Shown here: positions 54,020 to 64,000 of the stretch, piece after piece
How the letters are laid out: each line of letters opens with the position of its first letter
Numbering within the stretch: the first letter of the stretch is position 1
DNA from: Amyelois transitella
Taxonomy: Eukaryota; Arthropoda; Insecta; Lepidoptera; Pyralidae
Direction: 5' to 3'
Assembly (NCBI RefSeq): GCF_032362555.1
Contig: NC_083529.1
Coordinates: forward strand, 2,976,001-3,040,000
DNA: 64,000 nucleotides
Notes under the pieces: generated by a model
What the model was told of the DNA's origin: nothing
The model's input: only the letters and a program-made list of their open reading frames with translations
The model's database searches: none
Made by a program: the position numbers and the translations under genes

Positions 54020-54113
54020 CAACAACTGAACGTGGCCTTTCACTCTTTTCAAAACTGTTGGCTCTGTCTACCCCGCAAGGGATATAGACGTGATGATATG
54101 TATGTATGTATAT
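54020..54113 (+). repeat. RTE-tailed SINE, 3' end
   Basis: CTGAACGTGGCCTTTCACTC through TACCCCGCAAGGGATATAGA to TATGTATGTATG. A clean example of the shared tail. Confidence 0.85.
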
Positions 54114-56614
54114 ATGAATCAACTTTTCAAATGGTTTACTTAAGCGAACATATTATAACTAAAAATAGTCCGATTTTCCTACTCAAATTGTTAAAATATT
54201 CATTTGTTGGCCAGAATCGATATCAATTATCGAATCAATATGACGTATCGCGAGAATCGAATCAAAAAATTTCGTGCGTTGTCGACGTGCATATCATTTG
54301 TATTGGACACCAACACTTTTGAAACAGCTATAAAAATATAAAATGAACTTCATGGAGTCAACCATTCATTCTATCGTAAAACATCGCTTTTGCAAAAGTT
54401 AAGTCTTATTTTATAAAAAAAAAATGTAAAGTTGTGGCAAAAATATATTTTTTTGTATGTATGTATGTTTAAAACCGTTGGTCTGATTTTGAACAAAAAG
54501 GTGTTCCTATACCCACCTCCATTGGTATTCATCGTTTTTTTTTCATTCAAAAAGATCAGTTTAGGATACCCTTGATCCGATCTATGGCCAACACGTAAGA
54601 TTTAGTTTGAAGGTATGCTTGACATGCGGTTGACTGTACTATAATAAATTCCACTTCTTAAAATAAAGAGCTTACTCTTGTCGGTGGAGTTATGTTGAGC
54701 ATCGTGCATTCGTCTCTTTTCTTTGCATTTATTATAATAGTATATTCCAATATTAAAACATTTGTAATAATTGTATTATCAGCCTTATATTTGTCCTTTC
54801 GCTATTTTCTGAGAGCTGTTCGTTTAAATCGGATATTGTTAAAATATTCACCAATATTTATAGTATTTAACAATGGATTTGGTCGTGTTTCGTGAAGCGA
54901 AAATTGCTGGATCAATGAGCAATGTTGATTCAAATAAATAAGAATATCTATGGTAAATTTTATTTTCAGATATTACAAGTGAATTGAAATCCTATCCCAT
55001 GCTTAGCTATATATATATATCTCTCATATGATTTTCGAAAACACGAGTAGGTACATTTTGAAATATATTTTGCATTTGCACACGACGGAAAAATCGATCT
55101 AGCCTTGTATCCTTTGTCTAAGAAAATTCAAATTTAGTACAATAAATATTCGTATATTATTTTGACCATTTTATTTTTCACTTAAAAAATATGGATACTA
55201 CTATAATTGTGGCACAGAGCTTCACTCGGTCGCCCAGGTACAAGGATGTAATAATCTCCAATATTCGGGAAAAGTCTAGTTATTTATTATTCTACCTTTA
55301 ACTTTGTGTTTGCATTTCAAGCAACTTAGTATTTCGCAGTCCCCACTTAACACGATTTGTATAAAAGCCAAGCGATTTGTCGGGATTCAGATGAATCACC
55401 TACTCTCTTTGTTTTCCTTTGAAACAACCCATCTCACGCTCTATTTGAACCTAAATCGCTGTCTTACTCTAAGGGTGTAGTCACACTTAAGCTTACATTG
55501 TTGTTACGTTTATTTTTGCTATTCATTTATTCGTATAATCACGTCTATATCCCTTGCCGGTTAGACGCGGCATACAGTTTTGAAAGGAGTGAAATGCCAC
55601 GCTCAGCTATTTGGCTGAATGATAGAATTGAGATTTAAATAGTGACAGGTTGCTAGCCCATCGCCTATAAGAAGTATCCCAAGTTTTTATATTGGAAAAT
55701 AATGAAATTTTTCAGCTTAATGCTTCGTCTTGGTTCGTTATGAAAATTTAAGTTAATTTTAACATTATTTTCAATGTAAAAATTAATTACTCAATTCTGA
55801 ATTTCGACATTAAGCTGTACTGCTTAACGTGTTAAATTAAAGTTGAGTTATCTGTTTGTTTAAAATGAAAGTATAAATGATTGAAGAAATATTATATTCT
55901 TCAATCATTTATACTTTTAGAAACTAATTTTGTAGAAACCGTATTAACTATGCTACGATGAACAATATTTGACATACTTTGAACTTTTTAAAATTACTTC
56001 AGAAGTTTAGAAATTAAAAGAAACTATCGATATCTTTAGATCTCAATTAGATTAATTTAATTTTTTTTTATGTTTTACTACACATAAAAAAATACATACA
56101 TATAAAAATTAGCACTCAATTTTTAATGTTGACCGACTCAATTTTTTATGTTGACCGATTCAATTTTTTATGTTGACCGATTCAATTTTTTATGTTGACC
56201 GAAAATTATTTACTTTTTAGTAGGCCTAGTGTGACTCAGTCCTATTACGATGTACCTTAGAATCACTCCCTGTCTTTGTATAAAAAAGTCAGGTGGGGTA
56301 AGCCTGAAATACTCGGTGCCTTCCGTATGAGTAGAAATGAATTGTCAATAACAAGGGTAGCGCTATAACGCCGTAGTATTGTTTTTGTCTTTGAATATGT
56401 GCCTCGCTTTAGGTAAATGGGATATCATGAAATAATAGATTTTGTGCATTGATTTCCGTTCATTTATGAATTTTTGAAGTGCGATGTGATTTCTTGTTGT
56501 GTGACTAGCGAAGAATTCTTATCAACTCATCGGCTTTGAAATGAAAAATATGAATACAATATTAACTTGCAATAAGTAAATTTCTTGGTGAGAGTTTATG
56601 GTTTATGCTATTGG
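54114..56614. other. Intergenic interval: SINE, hairpin, short tandem repeat
   Basis: RTE-tailed SINE at 55524-55690 (minus, partial). Hairpin at 55866-55918 with ~22-bp arms (AAAGTATAAATGATTGAAGA). About four copies of a 22-bp unit (TTCAATTTTTTATGTTGACC) at 56115-56202. No coding content recognised. Confidence 0.55.
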
Positions 56615-56615
56615 T

Positions 56616-56850
56616 ACCGTGTAGTTCCCGGTAATAGAAAAAAGTATGGAACCACTCTATTTCTTTCCCATAGATGTCGTAAAACGTGACTAAGGAATAG
56701 GCTTATATAGTTGGAATTCTAATAGTGGCAACCTGTAACTATTTGAATCTGAAGTCAAACAGCTGAACGTGACCTGTTGGTCTTTCGGGACTGTTGGCTC
56801 TGTGGAAGGGATATAGACGTGAGTATATATGTCATATATGTATGTCAAGA
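56616..56850 (+). repeat. RTE-tailed SINE, diverged
   Basis: Head TACCGTGTAGTTCCCGG, several small deletions, and a tail in which CTACCCCGC is lost but GGGATATAGACGTGAG is kept. Confidence 0.8.
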
Positions 56851-58084
56851 CGAACCTTGATCAATCAATCAATTTTTATTTGTGAATTAGGTTAAATGGT
56901 GTTGTTACATTTGTTTTACTCAGTGCTCTGCTCCCTGCCTTTAAGCGTACAAATGGGATGTCGAGTCAAGTCAGGGATGATATCAAGAAACAAATGAAGT
57001 TGTATGAAAATATTGATAAAAATGGATGAACCAAAAAAGAAGTGGGCAAGGGTCACGGCGATTGAGAATAAATAAAGTTTCTGTCTACGCTTTCGGAATG
57101 AGAAGTGAAAGAAAAAAGAAAAGTAAATGTAAATCCTAAAAGTAAAAAATGTGTACATTTAAACATTCAACCTTCTATTGAGTCGTTAAAGCATTGCTTC
57201 TAAAACCCTGACAATAACAAAAACCTTCACAAACATTTTTCACTGCTGCACTTCCGGTATTTAACCTGGCCCGAAGCAAAGCTTTGATACATCGCAAATA
57301 ATATACGTGTTCTTGAATAGGGCACTTTCCAGCCAAAAATGACTTCTTTTGTAGGCAACAACAATACATGATTTATTGTCGAAACGACGCCGTGACCTCA
57401 ACTTGTGACACAGAGGTGAAAGAAACAAGAACAGATTTAACTTTTAAATTAATAAGCGACCAAATAATAAAAAACATATGTATTTGTCCAATTCTTGGTT
57501 ATTATTCTTCTTCTATGTATTACAATATGATTGATTGACGTAAACTTCATTCTTAGTGTAATCTCAAACCTTAGTGGTTTCGCTATGCTAAGTTAATACC
57601 TACGTAATGTTTTGTACGATCTTTCATACTATAATAATAAAAAATAAAAAAAAACTAATTTTATAAATGAGCAAGTAAGTTTATTTGATTGTTTGCTTGT
57701 TACCTCTTCACGAGATATGTACTGAATTAATCTTCTTGAAATATCACGTATATAAAATTAAGAGTCTGGAAAAGGACATTAGGGTACTTCTACCCGGTAA
57801 AAATTACAATAGCCGTGGGATTTTCGAAAAAACTTGTATTCTTTTGTAGGTGGCGCTAAATTCGCGCGGGTGAAATGTGACTGAAAACTAGTGTTACATA
57901 CTTTTTCTTCTATTATATATATTGGAAAACTAGCGTTCCAGCCCGGCTAGTATTTAGTTAAACTTCCTCAGAAAACCCTATTCTGAACATTTTAAACAGG
58001 AACAAAATCCATCCTCAAAATTGCGAGATTAGTGCTACATACATAGAGAAATCTACTTTACTTTATAATATATGGAGAAGTGCG
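56851..58084. other. Intergenic interval
   Basis: No gene seen. A Helitron-like scrap (CTAG at 57930-57933, minus, then CCAGCCCGGCTAG) runs to about 58075. The minus ORFs at 56916-57158 and 57175-57369 have no family resemblance. Confidence 0.4.
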
Positions 58085-58272
58085 AAAGGCGACTAAGGGA
58101 TAGGCTTACAAACTTGGGGTTCTTTTTTAGGCGATTGGCTAGCAACCTGTCACTATTTGAATCTCAATTCTATCATTAAGCCAAATAGCTGAACGTGGCC
58201 ATTCAGTCTTTTCAAGACTGTTGGCTCTGTCTACCCCGCAAGGCATATAGACGTGACCGTATGTATGTATGT
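58085..58272 (+). repeat. RTE-tailed SINE, 5'-truncated
   Basis: GGCGACTAAGGGATAGGCTT to GACGTGACCGTATGTATGTA, close to the consensus of the other copies. Confidence 0.88.
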
Positions 58273-58544
58273 ATCTATATTGATAAGTGACAATAGTGAT
58301 GACGATGATAGTGATAGTGATGATTTCATGTCATTTCCATACGACTAACTCAAGACTGCGAGTAGGTCGATGCGGTGCGACACTGAAAAACAGGTACAGC
58401 TTTTAATATTTAAATGGTATAATATAACCTCATAATGTACCTAATTATGAACTCGCCGAATATTAATTATCGCCCATTAATTGGCTGTTTTGCGGTTAAA
58501 TGAAGTTGTTAAGAGCATATTTTGTTTGTTTACCTTTTAAAATG

Positions 58545-58640
58545 GCCAAATAGCTGAACGTGGCCCTTCAGTCTTTTCAAGACTATTGGCTCTGTCTACC
58601 CCGCAAGGAATATAGACGTGACCATATGTATGTATGAATG
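58545..58640 (+). repeat. RTE-tailed SINE, 3' end
   Basis: GGCCAAATAGCTGAACGTGG to GTATGTATGAATG. A further tail scrap lies at 59525-59590 (plus). Between them, an AT-rich hairpin TATATATAGTAGAT...ATCTACTATATATA lies at about 58757-58812. Confidence 0.8.
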
Positions 58641-60039
58641 TAAAATGGCATTCGTGGCGTGTTGATGACGTACCAATGCATTTTAATAATTTTTACTGTA
58701 TTATTCCTTATCGATGGCTGTCAACTGGTTATCCTTATTTTTTTCAAAGGTACGTCAATCAAATATATATAGTAGATATCAAGTTTTAAAACTTAACATC
58801 TACTATATATATTCTGTGCTTTGGGCCAAACTCGGTGTAGGCTGTACGTTGCTAGTGAGTGAATCAGTCACCATGATTTTTTTAAAATATATAGTAGAAT
58901 ATATAGTATGGATTTATATCGGAATACGGTTGCGAAGCCCCGGCAATATCTTGTAAGTACGAGTATGTTCCTGATATCTGTTTACACGTTAAACGAGCTT
59001 AAATCCCGGAGTTAGGATCTTGCAGAAATTTCTAGAAGCCTTAATTTCTTGTCTGAGTTATAATGTGAAACTTCCAAAATTTCAGTTTCCCTACGTAATA
59101 AGAGTAAGGCGCTTATAATTTGCTAAGGGTGGGTTGTATTCGACAACTAGTATTAAAAATGGTAGAGTGAGTTTGTATGTCCGCTCTTCACCAATATACA
59201 TATAATTTGGTGCACACATAAGAAATGGAGGTAGAAAGATATAAAGTTACATCTCGAAACTAACCCGGAAATAAAATATTGGCCAAATTGAGAACCTCCT
59301 TTATCTAAAATCTAGTTATATCAACTGAAAACTAGATGATCTATCAACCTATAACGATCTAAAAGTCAAATAAAATTTAGCTTAATGTCAATTATTAAGC
59401 TATATTACTGCAAATTTTCTTTAAATATTGTTGAGTAGTATTTAGCGTGAAAGAGTAACAAATGTATCATTATAAACTTCCGCATTCATATTATCAGTAG
59501 GATTATGTTTACACTATTTATAACCATCAGTCTTTTCAAGACTGTTGGCTCTGTCTAGCCCACGAGGGATATAGACGTGACCATATGTTTGTAAAACTGA
59601 CTATATTTAAACTAAAAATCAAATAATAGCACAATCAACTCAACGCCTTTGTTTATTTTATTTTAATGTCGAGCAAACGAATTAACTTAATTTCGAAACG
59701 GATTAAATTATTAACTCCGCAAAAAGTAAAATTCCCTTCCTCAACAAAGTACTCGGCTAATCTTGTTTAAGAAAACTCTTGCGAAGTCACTTAACGCTAA
59801 AAGCTTATGTCTTGCTGAGACTGTTCAGTTCAGACACTACACAAACTCAGTACATTAATCACTGTTCTCCTCAGATTTCTAAAGTTACTGCAAATTTTGG
59901 CGCGAAATCGGAAACAATTTGCGTAAAGCAAACCTCATAATTTTCGCCTCACCTTTCCATTGTGCTGGCACCCTGCGAATTGGCTTAAAATTATTGGCTA
60001 AGTTTAACTTTTTCTATAAACCTAGGTAATTAAAACACG

Positions 60040-60200
60040 CCTTTTGTAACGGAAACACGGAGTGGTAGACAGAGACTACATATTTCCACTTGCCACGATC
60101 CGATTTCGCATCAGCCACGTTAATAACTCTTTTAACATAAGCTCGTCGATTTCGGGTAATCTTGACCTGACCTTAAGTCAGGATATACCTGATTTGATTG
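60040..60200 (-). repeat. Old RTE LINE 3' scrap
   Basis: GAGACTACATATTTCCACTT, GCCACGATCCGATTTCGCAT and CTCGTCGATTTCGGGTA match the minus-strand RTE end with many changes and no TATG tail left. Confidence 0.75.
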
Positions 60201-60220
60201 AATCTACTACTTTTATTTTA

Positions 60221-60439
60221 TCTACACTAATATTATAAAGAGGAAAACTTTGTTTTTAATGTTTGGTTTGGTTGTAATGAATAGGCTCAAAAACTACTGG
60301 ACCAATTTTAAAAATTCTTTCACCATTCGAAAGCTACATTATCCACGTAACATAGACTATATTTTATTTTGGAAAAAAATAGGGTTCCGTAATAATATAT
60401 AAAAATAATTGGCAAAACAGCGTTTGCCGGGTCAGCTAG
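60221..60439 (+). mobile_element. Non-autonomous Helitron-like element
   Basis: Starts TCTACACTAATATTATAAAG and ends GCCGGGTCAGCTAG, between an A and a T with no duplication: the Helitron pattern. 219 bp, no coding content. A different subfamily from H1/H2. Confidence 0.75.
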
Positions 60440-61239
60440 TTTTATCATAAAGAAAAAGCTATTATTAAACAGGTCTCATAACTTTTTCAGTGATTTAATA
60501 AATAATTTGTATCGCCGTCCGTGACGAGTATGACATTCCGAATATATTTTCATAACTGCGTTTTTCCTACGACACAGCAACTGATTGATTCAAGAAATAA
60601 GAAGGAAACGTAAATGATACTACATACATCTTAATTAATTGTGAGTTTGTAAGCAGTTTACGGTGATAAAGATATAACGCAATGAAGTTACGAGAATAAA
60701 AAGATATATTTATAAATGAATATCTTCATTAATCACAGAAAAAAGTGAAAGGTGGTGCTCAAAGCAGTTTTACTTTTAAAGAAAAATAGAAAATATGTAG
60801 GTTAGGAAAAGTTTACTTAGCGAATTGTCCAAAAACAATTCGTTATTTACTTTATGGTCACAATTGACTTGTTCTAAAATTAAATTCAGAAATTTATTAT
60901 GTACATGTTGTTTTGTTGGCGCCTTCTACAATGGGGGGAAATTGTTTTATGTGATTTATTGTCTGTGGGAGAACGCTCGTGCACTCTCATTTTGATTATC
61001 CCTTTTTCTTGTCAAATGTCAACCCTTTAAATGTTATTTACCAAATAAATTCATCAAATTATATTAATTAAAACAAGATTTTTTGGTGGAATTTTTCTTT
61101 GTTTTCACTACTTTTTATGATTAATCGGTCATCCACCTAGCACCGCTCGGTCACCCAGGAATTGTATGTATAAAGTTTTCTAATGACTGACATTTTTTTT
61201 ATATTTCGCCAATCTTCTCTAAGAATATGGTTTGAATCC
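60440..61239. other. Intergenic interval
   Basis: AT-rich; no gene or recognised repeat. CACCGCTCGGTCACCCAGGA near 61140 recalls a phrase near 55220, so a further repeat family may be present. Confidence 0.35.
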
Positions 61240-62916
61240 TTAACCCATATAGCGCCTCTGTACTCAAACAAGTACAGATAGTTTAATAGTCATAAGTTAT
61301 ACATTAATCACCTTTACGACTCTTTTGCGGGTAGTATCTATTTAAATATCTATGACCTAAAGAATTTTTAATAAATTTTGAGGGTGGATTGCAAATTGAA
61401 TCAGTGACAGCATCGTAAATAGGACGGTTAGAACGCGCCTACATGTAAGTTTACATTATAATTATTATTTATTAGCTACCGCTATTGTAATTATGTTTTG
61501 TGTTATTTATTTTATAAACTAATTATTACTTAGTATTATAAAGTACAAAATATTTAGAAATTTTGAGTATTTTAGAAAATATTTGGTTTCAAATGTTGCT
61601 GTACTCGGTTGAGTACAGTGGCAACTTGCATGAGTAAAATACCCTTTTATTTTTGCAGTTTACTGAAAATGACATGAAGACGTTTTGTTGCAAGTAACGA
61701 CTTCCGGGGCCTGGAAGAAGCTGTTCAAACTATTTTTGAGACAAGTGATGATGATGCAGAATATGCATTGCCATCATACCACCACCACCAAGTGTCTTGA
61801 CGGATGAAGAAGTAGGTGCAGATGAATATATGGTTTCTACGTCTTTGCCACAAGATGTTCCCGGAAATGTTGAGGTATTTGTACAAAATACTCCAATCAG
61901 TGATGACGATAGTAGCGACGAGGAACCGTTGGCGGCGAAACGTCTTCGAATACGTCAGCAGGGAGGAGTTCCAACTTGGCGTAAGTTTGATACGATATCT
62001 TCTTATACACCTGAAGAAGTTACTGAGATAGACCAAAGAAAGCAGTTTGTGAAAGAGGCTTTGAAAGATTTGAATCCTGTCCAAATTTTTGAGAAGATAT
62101 TTGATGAAGAGGTTTATAAGCTCGTTATTTCAAGTACAAATCTGTATAATGATATAATGCAACGGGTACAGTTCGCGAAAATAGAATGAAGAAATGTCCG
62201 CTAAAGTCTGTAAAAGAAATGAAGGAGTAAGACCGAGCTGCTTTTGACTACGGATTCGACAAAACTAATGAATTATTGCTTGTGAAATGGAAGGACAATA
62301 GTGTATGTAAAATGCTGACAAATCACGATACTATACAATTCAAAATTATAACAAAGGAATGGGCGGGGTTGACGAGCTTGACCAGTCTATATCGCTCTAC
62401 TGGATTGATATTCACGGGAAGAAATGGTGGTGGGTTCTTTTTACTTATATGATGGATATGGCCATAGCAAATTCCTGGCGTTTGTATGTGTTATCTTACG
62501 AGAATCCAATGGACCAACTCCTGTTTCGACGCAGTATTGTGAGATATTATCTGCGTCAACCAAAATAAACGTTGACTCGCCCCTCATCGTCAACAGTGGA
62601 TGGACTAGCGCATGGTGGTTTCGAACATTTCCCTCAAAAACTGGAAAAACAGTTACGATGAGCAGTTTGTCATGCCAGAGTTCGTCGGCAATGTAAAACT
62701 TGTTTGAAGACTTTTTGTATAGAAAAACAATGTTTTGAAAAATATCACCTGTAAGTGGCCAGTGTACTCAATTGAGTACACCCCCCCACATTCCAACATG
62801 GTTATTTTCCCCCCCTTTTTTTTTCATTTTGAGTTTATTTGTGTTTATTTGATTCCGAAAATATAAGGTTCTGATATAAAATATTGCTAGTTTTATTTTG
62901 GCGCTTAATGGGTTAA
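61240..62916 (+). mobile_element. piggyBac transposon, internally deleted
   Basis: TTAA target copies at 61240-61243 and 62913-62916. Inside them are inverted ends CCCATATAGCGCC (61244-61256) and the complement of CCCATTAAGCGCC (62900-62912), two mismatches in 13. Palindromes built on GTACTC lie inside both ends: TGTACT...AGTACA (61259-61276), CTGTACTC/GAGTACAG (61599-61618) and TGTACTCAATTGAGTACA (62763-62780). The transposase between them is broken and deleted. Confidence 0.88.
61680..62700 (+). pseudogene. piggyBac transposase remnant
   Basis: N-terminal part: FRGLEEAVQTIFETSDDDAE, a frame break near 61780, then VLTDEEVGADEYMVSTSLPQ and DDDSSDEEPLAAKRLRIR, typical of the acidic piggyBac N-terminus, to VYKLVISSTNLYND (about 62150). 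It jumps directly to NATGTVRENRMKKCPLKSV, so the first catalytic Asp residues and most of the RNase H-like core are gone. MGGVDELDQSISLY (62359 on) and KKWWWVLFTYMMDMAIANSW are the C-terminal part of the core. No cysteine-rich tail is evident. It cannot encode an active transposase. Confidence 0.85.
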
Positions 62917-64000
62917 TGTAATCATCTTAACTAAAATTTATAATTCGAGGACATTTTTGGATAGGTATTTTTTACAAAACCATATATCACTCAGAAAGAC
63001 ATAGGTTAGTTTTTCACATGGGCTGAGCTGCATGTATAAGTTAGTTCGAAAAACGGTTTTTTTTAATATTGTGTACATTTAAATTTTCGAAAACAATATT
63101 TAATTTAACACCATTCAAGCACAAGCAGCAGCAAGTATCCTTTTCAACACATTTCCTTTTCATTCCACCATTGATTTAGATACTTGACATTTATATAATC
63201 ATCTGAAAATTGGCATATTTCGACCAGACTTTGTTTTCTTGTTACCAAGACGATAATAGCATCCGTTCGGAAATATTCCATTGATAAGCTGTCAAAACCA
63301 TTGAATCCTGAAATTATGTTGATAAGACTAGCTTATAATCGTGACTTCTTCCGTGTTCATCTCGTCTTTCTTGGGGCTTTTAAGACAAATGGAAATACTG
63401 AGTTAATATGTACTCTAAGTATGTAATATCCTTTCGTACTGTGTCATTTAATTCTTATACTGAATAATTTTTAAGGTAGGTTAAACGCCAAAGTTATTCC
63501 CGTGCCAAGGCTTTCCCTTGATTGGATTTCACAATTTCGTGCTGTAAGAGAAGCAGCTGGTTTACGCTACATTTTATCTTACGTAGGTTTACGCTAAAGA
63601 TTATTATAGTCGCCTTTCATTACGTCTGCAAAAAAGAGATGAAGTACCTTTTTTAAACTACAGGATTTTCAAAACGGAAATAAGTATTTATATAATCAAA
63701 AATTCAAAGAAATCAAAATTAACAATAATAGCCTATTTACCACGTTCAAGCGGAGTCGTGGTGTTGAAAAATTTAGTTAGATCACAAATATATTTTTTTA
63801 GAATCACATATTTATCCCTTACGGGGTAAAAAGAGCTAATAGACATGAAAAGAGGGAAAGCCCACATTCAGCCGTATGACTTAATTATAGAACTGAGACT
63901 CAAATAGAAACTGAACGTTTGCTTAATAATAGATTTATAAAACTTCAATTGCGAAAGCATTTAGTAAACCCTACTGTATTATTACACATTTTAATTGTAC
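62917..64000. other. Intergenic interval with SINE scrap at the right edge
   Basis: No coding content. A decayed RTE-tailed SINE lies at about 63805-63910 (minus; TTATCCCTTACGGGGTAAAA). Confidence 0.5.

Overview
The window is AT-rich animal DNA from a ditrysian moth or butterfly (Lepidoptera). The evidence is one intron-split insect neuronal gene, a dense load of repeats of types familiar from lepidopteran genomes (RTE LINEs ending in TATG repeats, a tRNA-headed SINE, CTAG-ending Helitron-like elements, TTAA-flanked piggyBac, BEL/Pao and Gypsy LTR elements), and the absence of any prokaryotic gene layout. The species cannot be named from this sequence.

Left block, 1-12.6 kb: a nested stack of retrotransposons, all on the minus strand. 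A Jockey-clade LINE (ORF1 complete, ORF2 running off the left edge) abuts a cut 3' LTR of a Ty3/Gypsy element (4791-11438). That element has a hairpin-forming tandem array downstream of pol and two frame breaks in reverse transcriptase. Its 5' LTR sits inside the tail of a third, CxC/RPDG-type LINE fragment, which an RTE copy has also interrupted with a clean 12-bp target duplication.

Middle block, 18.4-41.3 kb: the only convincing host gene. Seven coding exons on the plus strand, all with GT/AG boundaries and compatible phases, encode a 447-residue two-Ig-domain cell-surface protein of the Dpr family (best fit Dpr13). The coding sequence is about 1.3 kb of a 22.9-kb locus. The introns hold an internally deleted BEL/Pao element with identical LTRs, a CR1/Jockey-group LINE split by an RTE, Helitron-like elements nested in a fold-back element, and many SINEs.

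Right block, 41.3-64 kb: no confident host gene. It holds a 2-kb DNA transposon with 12-bp inverted repeats and 8-bp target duplications, a second RTE family with a 12-bp duplication, a GC-rich promoter-like island with CRE and TATA motifs on the minus strand, an internally deleted piggyBac with intact ends, several near-perfect hairpins and scattered SINE copies.

Two themes connect the parts. About 29 copies of one SINE end in the same roughly 45-nt tail plus (TATG)n as the RTE LINE, which suggests the RTE machinery mobilises the SINE. Insertions also fall repeatedly inside older insertions, so relative ages can be read from target duplications. Stretches not listed below hold nothing I can recognise.
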